From Ophiodon elongatus (lineage: Eukaryota > Chordata > Actinopteri > Perciformes > Hexagrammidae), in contig JACSYO010001521.1 in the NCBI GenBank assembly GCA_016806645.1, positions 817,001 to 881,000 of the forward strand: a DNA stretch of 64,000 bases, in the 5' to 3' direction. A program made the translations under genes and the position numbers. Below the pieces are notes generated by a model, which made no database searches, was not told where the DNA came from, and was given only the letters and a program-made list of their open reading frames with translations. Below are positions 37,191 through 54,811 of the stretch, in pieces. Within the stretch, counting starts at the first letter, position 1, and every line of letters begins with the position of its first letter.

Positions 37191-38759
37191 TCAGCCCTGG
37201 TGCCAGTCATATTCAATAGCAATCTAGTGCTGACCAGAGAAATCAATGAATAACAGACTAACTGACTAGAGAGTTTAACTTTGGCGCCGCTAACATGGAG
37301 AAGACACTTCATTCCATCAAGTGGCCAACATTAAATCATTAACCCTACAGCATCGCTCGCTCCCTCCCTCCTCCCCTCATTTCTCTCTTTCCATCCACCC
37401 TCCCTCTCTTCTCTACTTTTTATTCTTTTTAATATTTGTTGTTCTCTCTTTAAACACATTTCATTTACAGTAAAGATACAGTTACTGAAACAGCTCCAAT
37501 CTCAGAAAAACACATCTGATGTTGCCCAATGTAACACAGTAAAAACAGGCATACTGGTTTACTGTAACCATTCAACTACTTTACACCCCTGGGAATAATG
37601 ATGTGCACCACTTTCAGGGGGCAAAGAATCAATTGATTCAAACTAATCTTGTAAATTGTTAAAGTTATCACATTACCAATAGTCATGATTCTATCATATG
37701 CTACCAGGACACAAGCAACAAGTTTTCCATTCTCCTTCCCTTACCTCACCTCCTCTTTTGTCCGCTCTTCCCTCGTGTTTCTCAGAACCCATTTAGGCAG
37801 AATCCATTACCAGAAGTGCAGCGGCAGAAGGAGTGAGCGAGGCCGATAGACAGACGGAGGGGGATGGAGAGAGGGAGACAGCCTAATAAATTCTACAGAA
37901 GAGTCTCGGCACCTTATAATGTGGATGATGGTCTTTTTACATGTGGAGACAGTGAAGCTTTCTCTGCAGCTTCCAGAGCAATATAAATGAATGTAAATCC
38001 ACTCAGTAACTCACATGCACTGCCAAACTGCTTTTGTTGAACTCTTCAACTGTAGAACATGTGAGGATCCACTCTTTGTTCAGACATTAGTACGTTGATA
38101 TGGACACTGGTGGAAGTCAAACAGGTCCCGGTCCAGAGGCCGGTTTCTAGATAGGACCCAGGCTGTAAGTATTACATGCAGCACATCGCATGTAGTGTTT
38201 TTAGTTGTGTCACTCAAAGCTCTTAACTGTCCAAGCGTGGATGAAACATGAGCTCAAAGTTTATAAATGGATGAAAACTTCTCAGTCAAAAATGTCAAAC
38301 CTTCCTAAGCTCAAGCTTTGACTTTGTTTTAGTAAAATGAATATTTCTGATATTCTTTTTGTGGCGCAGTCGGAAACATTTCACATAATTTGATAGACAT
38401 TTTACAGACCAAACAGTTTACTGATCAAGCAAAGTAATAATGGACATAAGAATTGATAATTAAAGTTAATTAAATGAAGGAGATTTTATTTTTATGCATT
38501 TTAATGGTTTACTGTTCCTCTGTCTCCCCTTCATTTAAACGTTCTGTACAAGGAAACGGCCAGGAGGCCATTGGACCTATGAACTAAAAACACAAGTCAG
38601 TCCGTGTGTGGTTTATACATTTCTTTATTATTTTTTTGCTTCTCTCTTTCTTCATCGTGGGTCCTATGCTTTTTGGGATAACAAAAAATATGGTTATTGA
38701 GTCAGAGGTGCTTTCTTCCTGTGAATATGATTTACAGCTTTTTGATTTCTGATATACAA

Positions 38760-38760
<1 letters not shown>
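37191..38760. other. non-coding; CT-rich block then AT-rich
   Basis: 37345-37430 is CT-rich. An acceptor-like CTCAG at about 37785 is followed by an in-frame TAG in the phase tenm3 would need, so it is not the missing exon. No other candidate is seen. Confidence 0.5.
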
Positions 38761-38793
<33 letters not shown>

Positions 38794-38969
38794 TGCGTGT
38801 CTGTGTATGTGCGTCTGTGTGTGTGTGTGTATTTGTGTGAGTGTGGGATGGTATTGAAAGTATTCAAGGTGAGAACTGAGATCGGATATCAAGCAGATCA
38901 GGTTTAGATTGGGATTCAAATATGTCGCATTGTAATGGGAGTATTGATGAAGTGTCATGTCAGATCTAC

Positions 38970-39020
<51 letters not shown>

Positions 39021-39125
39021 TCATCAGCCAACACACCTACCTACTGTACACAATCACTCTTTCAACCTCATCTTCCTCTCTTCCTGATTGTTGTCTATAA
39101 AAGAGTTATCTCTCTCTCTCACTCA

Positions 39126-39205
<80 letters not shown>
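38761..39205. repeat. cluster of GT, AC and TC/AC microsatellites
   Basis: GT with TGC variants at about 38762-38840, AC at 38970-39017, and TC followed by AC at 39109-39205. Confidence 0.95.
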
Positions 39206-39208
<3 letters not shown>

Positions 39209-40185
39209 ATTAATATGTGGTGCTGTGTAATAACTGGATCAATAGCTGTGCTGTTCTTACAGGATCATTTGGCCTCTGAAGCAAATGCTCTGACAGCCAC
39301 TACATCATTAGGACATTACCACTCGGCCGCTCTCTCTTTGTCTCTCTCGATCTTTATCTGCCCTCCTCTCTCTCCTTCCCTCATTCACTCCTTCCTTCTC
39401 TCTCTCTTCTTTCGACTCTTACATCATGAGAACAATGCCACTATGCCCTCCTGTTCCTCCCTCACTGCCTCCTTCTTACTGACACTGCTTTCACACAGAC
39501 TTGCTCCTTATTTCTAGTGTAATAATGTCACAAATTCTCACTGTACTTTCTTTAGATTTAATGTGTGCGTCATTGAAGGTACACCTGACTAACACAAGGA
39601 TGAAAAACTGTTAAAGGTGGTGTTTTTTTTGTGCTGACATGGCCTTACAGTAGAGTGGGTGCATCCCCGGTGACCACGGAGATACAATCCCTCATCGTCA
39701 CCGCGGAGGCATTCTGTCACTTGGAGCGATGTGATTTGTCAGCAATTACAGTGCCATGGTGGCACATCAAGTGTGCCCGTGCTAACAGAGATAATTAAAT
39801 AGACTGCAGAGGGAGTTGGGATGTGAAGTGTTTATTATAAAGGTGGGACAGGTGTGTGTGTGTGTGTTTATTAGATGCCCTTTTCTTCCAGTGTGATTCA
39901 TTTTAAGATGAACTACTCTGAAACTACATTACAGGCCAGAGCCAGTTAACATTACTGTCTGTTATTGACTCCCAAACCAACAGGAAACAGTCTCCAACTG
40001 ACACTTTTGACAACCAATGGGAAAGCAAGTAAGCATTTGTAACAAACACATTTTTTAATTAGAAAAGGGTGACCTGAACCCAATGCACTAATTACACAAA
40101 GAAGTAATGATTTTTTACTGTGAATGGAGAAATAACCACCAATCTACGAATGTCTCACCCCACCTCCTACTGTTTCTCTTTCTCT
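39206..40185. other. non-coding; possible conserved element at 39690-39815
   Basis: 39690-39815 is complex sequence without repeats. It contains the near-palindrome GTGCCATGGTGGCAC, a CAGCAATTACAG motif and GATAATTAAAT. This is the texture of a non-coding regulatory element; function is a guess. The remainder is CT-rich (39320-39480) or featureless. Confidence 0.3.
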
Positions 40186-40224
40186 CACACACGCACACAA
40201 ACACACACACGCACACACACACAC

Positions 40225-40304
<80 letters not shown>
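40186..40304. repeat. (AC)n microsatellite
   Basis: About 118 bp, with a few GC interruptions in the left third. Confidence 0.97.
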
Positions 40305-40307
<3 letters not shown>

Positions 40308-41570
40308 CCTTCACAGAAGGGTCTGGAAAGCTAGTGATAGTGTGGCTGACCTCAGCATATGGGTGATTTTACTGAGAAACTTCACATACCACACAGAGCC
40401 TTGTTTTCTCCTTATTTTCATCTCTCTTAGTCACATTCAAACTCACACTCTCCCACATCGTCTGTCTGTCCTTGGCAGCTATTTCTACTGTCATATGGCT
40501 TCTACTAAATGTGATTATGACACTAACAAAGACTGTTTCGCTGAATGTGTGTGTATGTGTGTATGCAGGCCTGTTGAGTGGGCAGGGCAGTCTGTCTATC
40601 TCTCAGCCAGCTTAAGATGACGCTTAGTATTGTTCCCTTTCTTTTACTGATTCTCTCTCTGCGTAGCTTTAACATAATGTACAGCATCATGTAAACATGA
40701 AAATCAATTTGGACAAAAAACAAAAACAAAGACATATTTTAGTAAGAGTGACATCAGTAGCAGCGCTCACCTGAAATGTGGAAATATGTAAACTTAGATT
40801 ATCGCTGTATGTCTCCAGGTTATGTTCAATCTGCTTGTAATGTCAGAATGTCTCCTCCTCTTCCACCGCCGTCTTTGTTCCACTAAGTGCAAGGGGATGG
40901 GATGGTCACACACAAACACTGTGTGTCTGGTGTCATGAAGCATGACGATGTATGAAAGGTCATCTATGGCTGCAGGAGAGAGTCCTCAGTATCACAAGTA
41001 AATACATTGTGTTTTGTTTGCCTCCTTTCATAGGCCTACATTTCCACCTTGGTGGTTGTTTTCCTGGATTTGAAGGAAGTGAGAAAAATAATGAACATTT
41101 TCTAAAATGATTTAGCCTTAAATACCCTTGATGTTGAAGGTTTGTAGTGACAGATCAAGCTTCTTTCAAAGGAGACAGCCCTTCTTTATCCCAGAGATGT
41201 CTCACTAATCATCGGTGTGTTTCCCAACACAAACATATATCAGTCATCTCTGCCAAATCATCAAAGTACAAGCAATCATCAGATAATCTTCTAACAGACA
41301 GGACTGTATTTCAAATCTCCAACAATCTATTAATCGAGTCAATTTTATTTATTTAGCCCAATACCACAAATATGGCTCTACAGCATACGACACTCTTTGT
41401 CCTTTTACCCTCGATTCAGATTATAACATTCTCTTTATACTATAGCTATACAGAACTAAACTTAGGCTACAACAATTTAACATAAACTAAATAGAAGTGA
41501 ACAAACCAAATTGATCACGAGGGAGAACTATAATGTCTGATCAGACCATTCATGAAATAAGTAAGTATCA
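40305..41570. other. non-coding, no gene seen
   Basis: Ordinary intronic composition. No repeat family is recognised. Confidence 0.45.
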
Positions 41571-42095
41571 AATAACTAATATGTTCTTAAATGCCAATAT
41601 GTAGCATTTCAGATAATCTCTGGTATTTAATATGCATGACTATGTTTTCATTATTTTATATATTCATTATAATCATCTGAAACTACGAGTCGTTGTGTTT
41701 CCGTTAGCTTAGAATGAGCTCATATCTCCTGAGGGAGCAGGTCCTCTTCAAAGAGTTCACCATGTTGCCCCGCCATGTTTCTACAGTAGCCCAGAACGGA
41801 CAAACCACACACTGATTCTGGAGAGGGCCTTTGTGTTTCTACGTTACCTGGAGGCCTCCGTAGTTCTCCCATATACTTGTGAACCTGCAGAATGCTAAAG
41901 CTTGGTACCATCAGCCCCTGTCTGACTTCCGTTGCTCCTAAAGTCGTGTTATGGTAAGGATGGCCTCTGATCGAGGCCAACAGTATTACCACAGTTTTAC
42001 ACTTGACGCCACACACTCCGCACTCTTGGAAAGGGAGGGGTGAGCAGAGGGGTATTCAGTTGGTTACATTCTGCAACCTGCACTGTGCCTTTAAG
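41571..42095. mobile_element. common percomorph dispersed repeat, full-length-like copy
   Basis: The string of landmarks CGTTGTGTTTCCGTTAGCTT, CCGCCATGTTTCTACAGTAG, CCCAGAACGGACAAACCA, GGAAAGGGAGGGGTGAGC, GGGGTATTCAGTTGGTT and CTGTGCCTTTAA in this order matches, from memory, a very abundant interspersed repeat of percomorph fish. No coding frame belongs to it. Its class (non-autonomous DNA element or SINE-like) and its orientation are not established here. Confidence 0.6.
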
Positions 42096-43588
42096 AGATA
42101 AACAAATCTCTAAACTTTAAGTAACAATCCCTAAATGTGCATGAAACAAATATAACTCATTTTCTGAAACAAAATACTGTATATGTGTCATCATTGATCG
42201 TGTGTAAATGCAACAGGAATGATGTGCAACCGGTCAAAGTAAACTAAACGGATATAATGAACTAGAAGGTCTAAATTATACAGGAAACTAAGGGCTGAGA
42301 GTGCAGGTAGGTGCACAATATTGAAATCGTTATGAAACTGACAACCTGACATTCACAGCCACTTCCTGCAGTGATTGGTCGGGCATGCAGGAGTAAACAA
42401 GGAAACCGGCTCGTAATTTCCTCTTTAGCTCCCTTTTTTCATTTATTACACCACTATTTCTATCCATTTGATGTGTTCTGTACGGCCAAGCTCAACCTGA
42501 GACTGTCTGAAAGTGTACGCCATCATCCCCATATTTAAATGTTTTCCCCAACTGAGCAGATGTGAATTACAAGGTGATATTAACTACAATTAACAAACAA
42601 CAACAACAATTCTTAGTGGTTTTCTCAGGACAGTTCGGAGCTGAACAAATTTTGCATGCCTCTTATTTAAACACAAAGTCATTACTGAGTCATAGATATT
42701 GATCAACAAACCCTACATGCCCATCCATTTTTACTAGGGGGCAATAAAACCCTTTATCGTTCTGTCTTTAAAGGCTCCTCGTGGGGTGTTGGCCTGGAAG
42801 CAATAAACAGCCAGTAACCCACTGAGGAAGTCAATCTCTGACTGTTTGAACAATACAAAGTAAAGTCATTACTCTGATCTGTGAAACCACAGGGCCCTCG
42901 TCACATTTACAAACCCACCCCCCTTAGTTACTGTTGCTAGGTTGGACAGGCTTGACAAAAACAGATATGGTGACGCCGGCTGTGCGGTTCCATTTAGCCA
43001 GGTGACGCCGTGTGTGTTACATCACATCTGGGTCATTTTAGCAGAGTTTTAAACTTGAAAGTCCAACTTTTTTTTGCTTCATGCGCCACTGAGCAACTTT
43101 CACAGGAGTGAGCGGGGCCCCGCCTCCAACGCGGTATCCAGTTCTCTGTATACCTCCATCGTGTGTGTGCGTCACAGAAAGAGGGGACCGGTTCATGGCT
43201 GGAGCAACAGAAGGCTGCCAAACACACTCACACACATGCAGAGGGACATGCATGTGCAGCCCTCTGTTTCCATCTGCTTCAGCATGAGGAGAGGATGGAG
43301 GCTTTTAACTAATCACATCATCGACAAGGAGAGAACAAAGTTGAGGGTGAGAGAAGAACGGGATGGAGGGAAAAAAACAGCTGTGTGAAAGGAAGGTGGA
43401 CCATTTCTTATGAATGAGTCATCCACTTTCTGTCTCTTTCTTTCACTCTGTCTCCCTCTCTCGGAACCTCCCCCACCACCACCCCACTCTCAGGTCTTAT
43501 CTCCTTCATATTGCACACTCAAGGTACTTGTAATCCGCTTATACTTGTTCAGCCGTCTTCTACATTGTAACTTAATATGGGCCGTGCC

Positions 43589-43590
<2 letters not shown>
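42096..43590. other. non-coding, no gene seen
   Basis: There are GC-richer patches at 42960-43140 and 43460-43500. Open frames overlap each other on both strands without domain support. Confidence 0.45.

Positions 43591-43670
<80 letters not shown>
43591..43670. repeat. (TG)n microsatellite
   Basis: Forty uninterrupted TG units. Confidence 0.97.
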
Positions 43671-43675
<5 letters not shown>

Positions 43676-44737
43676 GATATAAGGTCTCAGTCATATTGTA
43701 TTCACCACCTACCATTGTGCATCTACCTCTCTTTCTCTCTCTCACACACACAAACACAGACATGGATGAAGGATCTAAGGTGAGAAGTTCACAACATGGC
43801 TGTTCTTGTGAATGGATAGAGGTTAAATAAAGGAAGGTTAGGACATTGCAGGCAGTGTGAGCAATGGCTTGCACAGGAACAACAGGTGGGTTTGGAAGAA
43901 TGAGGATATATATAGTCAGACCTGAGAAGGAATCAAAGTGCCCATCACACCATATATGGCTGTGTACAGTCTGCTGTCCATCTGCACATTCCACTCTGTG
44001 ATAGATGAAGCTATTACCACAACTGCTGGCCAGACTGACACGCAATTATGTTATTTTCTTTCATGGTTACTTCCCCTGTAGTGACGCTGTCAAGTCAAAA
44101 TGTCCACTTGATCAACATGTGACTATGACTAGATCCCTCAAAACTAATATGACATAAGACCAACATGTAGACTTGTACTCAACACATATCGAAATATAGT
44201 GGGCTGATTGCCATGAAATGGACTTGAGTGCATTCATGCTCCACAGAGGATGAACCGTTTTACTTTTGACAACTTAAAGAACTATTCTGTCGTAGTATTC
44301 TTCGGACAAATGTTGTCAACCATCTACTGCCAAAGCTCTTTTGAGGTGCAATGGCCATTTGAACCTCTAGAGGTCACTAGTAGGGTTTAAGCCTGTAATT
44401 GTTGTGACTCTAACCATTAGTCCTCTGGCGTCAGTTTTGTCATTGTATGATGAGCAGTTTACTGCAAACAAATAACACAATTGGTAGCTTCTATACTGAA
44501 ACAAAAGTATGAAATGGGAAGCCAGAGGGCTTCCTATTTCATCGTCCTCCCTGAAAAGAAAAAAAATATTTTGGCAGTGGCTTTTTTTTTAGCAGCTTTA
44601 CACTTATTTCACAATCTTCAATCAACTAGAAACTCAGCTCAACTCAAGCTCAGTTTAAGCTGGATGAACAGCGCCCTCTTTGTATTGTGTTATATGAAGC
44701 AAGCCAAATCTAACTCCAGGGGAGCATGGAGTCACAC

Positions 44738-44740
<3 letters not shown>
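43671..44740. other. non-coding, no gene seen
   Basis: No exon, RNA gene or clear repeat apart from a short AC stretch at about 43743-43757. Confidence 0.45.
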
Positions 44741-44779
<39 letters not shown>

Positions 44780-44945
44780 TGTGCGCGTGTGTGCGTGCGT
44801 GTGCGTGTGTGTGTGCGTGTGCGCAAGCTTTCTGTGAGATTGTGGAACTCCTCTGTATAGAAAAGGCAAACCAGCAAATATCATTACCAGCTGGATTCAA
44901 TCATGCCATGCTCTCATAGTCATGCTCTCTCTCTCTCACACACAT

Positions 44946-44994
<49 letters not shown>
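44741..44994. repeat. GT/GC array and, 115 bp on, an AC array
   Basis: GT with GTGC variants at about 44741-44824, and TC then AC at about 44927-44994. The two are roughly inverted relative to each other and could pair. Confidence 0.93.
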
Positions 44995-48565
<3,571 letters not shown>

Positions 48566-48567
<2 letters not shown>

Positions 48568-51500
48568 AAGGCCTATGGAGTCTATATTATGTGTGTCAGT
48601 GGGGGGGCACCAGCAGATACACTGGTGTTAGAAAAGCCTCACTGCTGGAAGGATAGAGATTGAGAAAAAGAAAAGTCCAGTGAGCACAACCCCCTCTCTC
48701 CAGCATTCTCTTCCCACAGGGAATTGGGATGTAAAATAGGCAAATGGACGACACAGAAGTTTGTATTCGATGTGGGGAAACATTCAGAAATGTATGAGAT
48801 TCAAATGTAATCCCTTCTCCTTGAGAGATTCTTCCTATTGAGACAGGGACTCTGAAGCGGAAAATCAAGGACACTCGCTGGAGTTTCAGTAATATCAGTA
48901 ACACAAGAAGAGTAAAACGCCTTACAGAGAGGTGAAACCTTTTATTATTTTTTTGGTCCGACATTTAAAGTCAAACATACAGTACGCTATGACACGAAAA
49001 TAATACAAAGAGAAATGATAACTGGATGAGACTACAAACATTTTTAATATCCGGTCATTTGCATAAGCACAAGACCTTTATACTGATGTGACCTTTATGT
49101 GCGAATGGTAGATGACAAGAGGCTTATGTAAAACATCTGTTAAGTCTGTAAAGTGATCAAAACATGTTGCATATCTAATATTGCTTGATCTACACACACT
49201 CTGACTGGGGCGGTTGTTGAGCAGTTGTTTGCCAGCATGAGTGTGAAGTGGCAGTGTTAGTATTGAGAAGTACAACAACCCGGTGACATGCATATGGATC
49301 AGTAACATCAGGGTTTTACAGCAGCTCTATATAGACAGCTGCAAAGGAAAAGTGTAAATGTCAGTTTTCTCTTATGACTACATGTGACCAATGAAAACAG
49401 TTCAGTGGAAAAAAAAGATTGGACAAAAATATAAACCTTAAATTCAGACATTGTAGTGTCAAACGTCCGCTTCTTATCAGATGTGTTCATGCTCAGTTGT
49501 CAAATAGCCCTAACCCTAACCCAAATAGAAGCTCAATGTCCTTCTGAGCTAAATGTTTAACTGATGATTTGGTTCATGGGAGAGTTGATGGCTTCTTTTC
49601 TGGCCAATGTTTGTTCCCCTCTATGGTACCAATGCAAAAGAGTAAGACTACAGGAGTCTGCACAAGGTCAAATAGGTTTGACCGAGGTGTCGTATGACCG
49701 TGTTTATGGCTGTTCAGAGCGGTCACACTCACAGGCTGAGACGCTGAGACGCTGAGGACGTTCAAATGGGGAGAGCAGTTCACACAGTCTCCATACAGGC
49801 ATTCGTTGTGTTTCACTCATTAACACGAAAAGTAACACAAGTAGTTGAGTGAAGAATGAAAAAAGAGAGAATGTCACACCTCTGCACATCAGGTGGAAGG
49901 ATTCCTTGCCTTTCCCCGATAATAAGCGTGAATATACTGAGTCCTTCTCACCTCAACCGCTCAACTAGGCGTTAAAGAATTGCAGAGCAGAGCTTCAGGT
50001 TTTTTTCTAATATCTTCTAATACTGTGCATATATCACCATGTGCGGTTTTAGTTTGTAAAAGGCTGCAGTGAACAGGAGCGTCCTGTAAGGAGCCCAGAA
50101 TGCACTGGAGAGGCACACTCTGCCTCACCGGCACACCTTCACCACCTTAGCAATAACTTCTCTTTTAATTTCAATCAGAGGCAGAGTAGGGGCACAGAAG
50201 GCATGCTGGGTATGCATGGCCGACAAGGGCATTACGTCTCTCCCGCATAGATAGCTGTCTTATTGATAGCTGTCGGGTTCAAGCGGTTACACGTCATTCC
50301 CAAGCAGAGAGACGGGATAGTAATCACCCCATAGAGGGCTACAGCCATTCACTCTACATATACATATATATATATATTGACACACCATGTTTGACTCACA
50401 TATGCAGGAAAATACAAATTTATACAGAAAAAAAACAGTTGCGACCAAAAATGCTGATACCTACATTTTTCTAATGAGGCTTACTGGGGAGCTCATGTCT
50501 CACTCAGGGGAGCCGAGTCCCCCGTATTTTCTACCAAGAGTTTGGTGTGCATGACGTGACAGACAGGAAATTGATACGGGAGGTAGCTAGTGTGGCTAAT
50601 GCAATAGCGGGTGGGTGTGTATGAATGTGTGTATTGATGGTTATTGATTAGAATTTGGTGAACTTGGACTATCAATCAAAACTAACAAGGTTCTAGCTTT
50701 GCATTTATATAGCAGTCGCGAGCAAATTTGAAGTTGTGTAGCTCTTTCCAATCGTACGCTGACCTTAATAAATACGTGTTTCATTCGTGTGTTTTCCCTG
50801 TCTGTCAAAGATGTGGAAAAGCGTGATGACTTTACCTGGCACTGACAACAATTAACCCACATGTGAGGGGGGGGGCCTGCAATGAAGCACTTAATATATA
50901 GACCGGCAGATTGATAGATAGATAAAGAGATGGAGACATGGATAGAGACATATATACTGTCCATACAAAGGTATGAAGATAGAAAGATAGTGATTGTATA
51001 TACCAGGGAAATATGTAATAAAAGCAGTGGCATTAAGGATAACTCTACCCTTAATATTCTCATCTCCTTGCCAGTGGCCTCTATGCCAAAATCCATACTC
51101 CATTAACCTCTATGGGAGATGATGCTTATATCATTAGCTTGTGTGTGTATGTGATGTTGATGATGATGATGATGAAGATGTATAGGTTAATAAAATATTT
51201 AGGCTGTGTGTGTCATGACTAAATGAGTTATTTGGGAGCAGAATTATTTATCTTTACATTTCAGAATCAAATGAGATCATAAAAAGGATTGGCTTGATTG
51301 TAGGACAGGAAATATAAATATGCATTTCTTTCTCCTTCACTTCTATCTTTTGTATGCCTATATTTTTCTTTAAGGTCACACATGCATCTCATGTTTTCTT
51401 TTTCCTCCTATTTGATATCATCACGTCCTTTCTTGATCCGATGATTTTTTACTTTCATTAGTAGCGCGAATTATAAAGTCAAACTTAAATTAAAATGATG

Positions 51501-53189
51501 TTTTCCTAAGAAATCACTGCACTCTATACATGTGTTTTGATGTGTAGTCAAATTGTCACTACCAGAAAAGGACTTTGTAGTCATCATCGTGCAGTGACAC
51601 CACCCCCAGCATTATTGTTCTCCAAGGGGCATGAACCTTTGCTATCAATTGTGATATTAAGCACTTGGTACAATATCTGTGTGAGTAACCTAGAAAACAC
51701 TTTGTTTTCATCACATAAGTTCCAAGAGCCCAACAGGCAGTTCACCAGCCGGGGTTCGGAAGTTGTTGCTCATCACACCACTTTTCCGATCAAGCGCATT
51801 TTGACCAGTTGAAGATAGATACAGCCAACACCACACCCCTTCTGTACAACGGAACAGCACAATGAGTCTTCACATATGTTTGGAAGGGACACATGACTTA
51901 ACCTGCTAACAACTAATGCCTTGTCAGGAGAGCACAACAGAAGTTGACAGCAGTTCTCTTGGAGGCGCCCACTCTGTTGTCAGTCAACCGATGCCAAGGG
52001 AGATGCCCACTCTGAGTCTTAAGGCTTAGACATTGTGTAATATATAAAAACTGTTTCATTCTCCTTTTACATTGTTGATTTCTTTTTTCATATTTTCTTA
52101 CACACACATTTTGGAGAATTTATATTTCAGGTTGACATTAAGAGAACAAGTAACTGATTTATAGACTTAATTCCATGCATGACTCATAATTCACCAAGTC
52201 TATAACGTCCACAATTGCAGCAAAAGTGACTGGTTCCATTGGTGTTGTGACAAAGGTTGGCCACATCATTTCTGAAATGTGTCAAACCATCCAACCTTGG
52301 ATTTGCTGAAAGTACCGACTGCAGAAACGCTGGAGTTTACAGTGTGCATTCATCATGAAAAGCACATGGTTCTTGAGTTTCATGGTAAAGCATGAACCAA
52401 GCCTTCGGCTCATTACACGCTCTACAAAGGGATCGTACTGTAATCCAGGAGTATGGCACACACAAGCTTTCCTCTTCCACACCAAACACAGAGCTCAGTT
52501 TTCTTGGGGCCTGGACGGAGGTCCCAAAGCAGGAGTTGTGGACTGAACACACTGCTACCTTTAGACTTCACAGGCTGGCCTCACACACTGTTCATACTTC
52601 TGTATAAAGTCTGTGGATCTAAGAAGTAACGCCACTTCTGTACTTATATCTCAAACTTTGATCTTTTCCTGAACCTGAGCAGGTGGTTTTGTGGCCTGCA
52701 GGTGCAGCCCTGTGGATGCTTGCACAGGGCGTTCAGAGGCATGAAGAACCAAATAACTTTTCCTAAGATATTATATGAACCGTTGTATAAGGATACGTTG
52801 GACTGCATTGTTCTGCTCATAAAGAGTACATCGAATAACGCCTGCTTTCTTTTTCTTTTTTTTCACCCAACCATAAGGGAAGATATTCTCAACTTTTTGG
52901 GGCTGGACATGGAGTCGTACTCCTCGTCAATGTCACAGCTGGTCCCGAGAACACACACTCACGGAGCCTTTTCACTGAACTGGGCCCGCCTCAGCGTTGT
53001 CGGAGCGGATGTGTCTGCATCGATGCTCTCTGTGTGATCATCCGCTTATCCTCTGGTGGCATTATGCTCCTCTCTTGTGCAGTAAAGTCATCCCAACGGA
53101 GCTCATGTTGTTCTGTCGATCCGCTCTTTGGAGAACAGGAACGGAGGACATTTAAGTCTTCTGTAAAATGTTGCCGACACTTGTTCGTG
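48566..53189. other. 4.6 kb without a recognised gene or repeat family
   Basis: This is the longest microsatellite-poor stretch of the second half. It has a short (TA)n at 50357-50378, a GATA-type patch at about 50910-50935 and a GAT array at 51157-51177. Open frames at 52702-53037 and 50641-51096 have no domain, start-context or splice support. I see nothing further to call. Confidence 0.45.
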
Positions 53190-53339
53190 TGTGTGTGTGT
53201 GTTCATGCTCGTGTGTGTGCAGGATCACAGTGAAAGGCTGCCCATGTGTGAAAGAATGGAATGAATGTCAATTTCCTTCCAAGCAGTATCCTCAGTCCCT
53301 TGTTACACAGATATTACTAGAAACTGTGTGTGTGTGTGT

Positions 53340-53396
<57 letters not shown>
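53190..53396. repeat. GT microsatellites
   Basis: Short GT at about 53188-53202 and a longer GT array at 53325-53396, followed by a GGAGGGTGGAGGGTGGGG G-rich tract. Confidence 0.93.
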
Positions 53397-53397
<1 letters not shown>

Positions 53398-54122
53398 AGG
53401 GTGGAGGGTGGGGCTGAGGGGGAGGGGGTGTAGACAAAACAGTGCATTGTAAAGGTTGTGTTATATGTTATGATTAACATAAATAATTGTGAATGAAAAT
53501 CACCATGTTGATAAGTGGACAGACATATATTTTATTTATTTATTAGTTCCATTAATACCTAAATGTTACATTTACACCTCTTCTACACTTACACTTTCAT
53601 TAATAAAATAAATACTATTTAGAACATCAGAGAAATCAGCCAAAGAGAAAATACCCAAATGAATAAAGATTTATAACAACTGAAATTATTTTAATGTAAT
53701 TTCAATACACCAGATTTAACATCAGTTTACTTATTCAGCTGTAACATTGGGTAACATTTGTACGGTGTTGTAATTTATTATCACAAAGCATTTAGGTAAT
53801 CTGCAGTGAATAATTAAATATCACTTAGAGTATAAAATAAAAACAATTTCAGATTATTCTCCTCAAAAACAATTCTAAAAGGCATTCATATTTTCTCACA
53901 GAAATACGAGACTCAGGAACACACCAAGCACACACACATCACACAGCTTTGCTTTGTTGGTTGCACACACACTGTCATCTCTACATCAGGGCAAACACTT
54001 TAAAGAATATTTGATTATACTTGCTCTTTTAGATTATTTGTATTTATTTCGAAGGGTCAAGATTACAATTTAAATGACAACATTTCCAGAATAATGTGAC
54101 AAATAATGTGGACCTGCGTGTG

Positions 54123-54165
<43 letters not shown>

Positions 54166-54421
54166 ATCTGCTGCTTAGTCCCTTTTAGTTAAACCTATCA
54201 CCCTCCTCTTTCTCAGTACCTTTTGGTTTATACAGCTGCCTCAAAACCTAACTGTGCGCACACACACACACTCCTCATAAATGTGGGTGTGCCTATGTGT
54301 GTGAGTGTGTGAGAGTGAGAGAAAGAGAAAGAGAGAGATCATGTGTGAGTGGCTGAGAGGTGTAGTTTCTGTGCTATGAATACATATGTGGTCGGGAAAT
54401 CGGGGAGATCAGAGTAAAAGA

Positions 54422-54424
<3 letters not shown>
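53397..54424. other. AT-rich non-coding with a (GT)n at 54128-54163
   Basis: No gene is seen. AT-rich until 54100, then GT and GA repeats begin. Confidence 0.5.
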
Positions 54425-54464
<40 letters not shown>

Positions 54465-54465
54465 C
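54425..54465. repeat. (GA)n microsatellite
   Basis: About 18 GA units at the upstream edge of the candidate promoter region. Confidence 0.96.
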
Positions 54466-54599
54466 GCCCCGGCTCTCCTCTCTCTCCACACATCTACACC
54501 TCCAGCCTCCAAATTCCAAATCCCGCCCCTCCCTCTGCTCATTTCTCCCTCTCACTCTTATCTCCCTCTCTCTCTCTCTCTCTTACTAACCCCTCTCTT

Positions 54600-54772
54600 T
54601 GTCAGCGAATCACATTCTTCCCTCTGCTCCCCCTGGCCTTATGGCTCCGCCTCCCTCCTCGCTCAACCAGCAAGAGAGCTTCAAACTTACAGAAGCAAAG
54701 AGGGGGAGAGAGAGAGAGTGAGAGAGGCAGGCAGACACAGCAGAGGTGGCAGAGGCAGACGAGGAGACGGTG

Positions 54773-54811
<39 letters not shown>

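Noticed and set aside
37785..37850. Acceptor-like TTTCTCAG as the next tenm3 exon
   Set aside because: In the required phase the frame reads E-P-I-stop, and the sequence does not resemble the expected proline-rich part of teneurin-3.
49505..49522. CCCTAACCCTAACCC as an interstitial telomere
   Set aside because: Only about two and a half units; expected by chance and not evidence of a fusion site.
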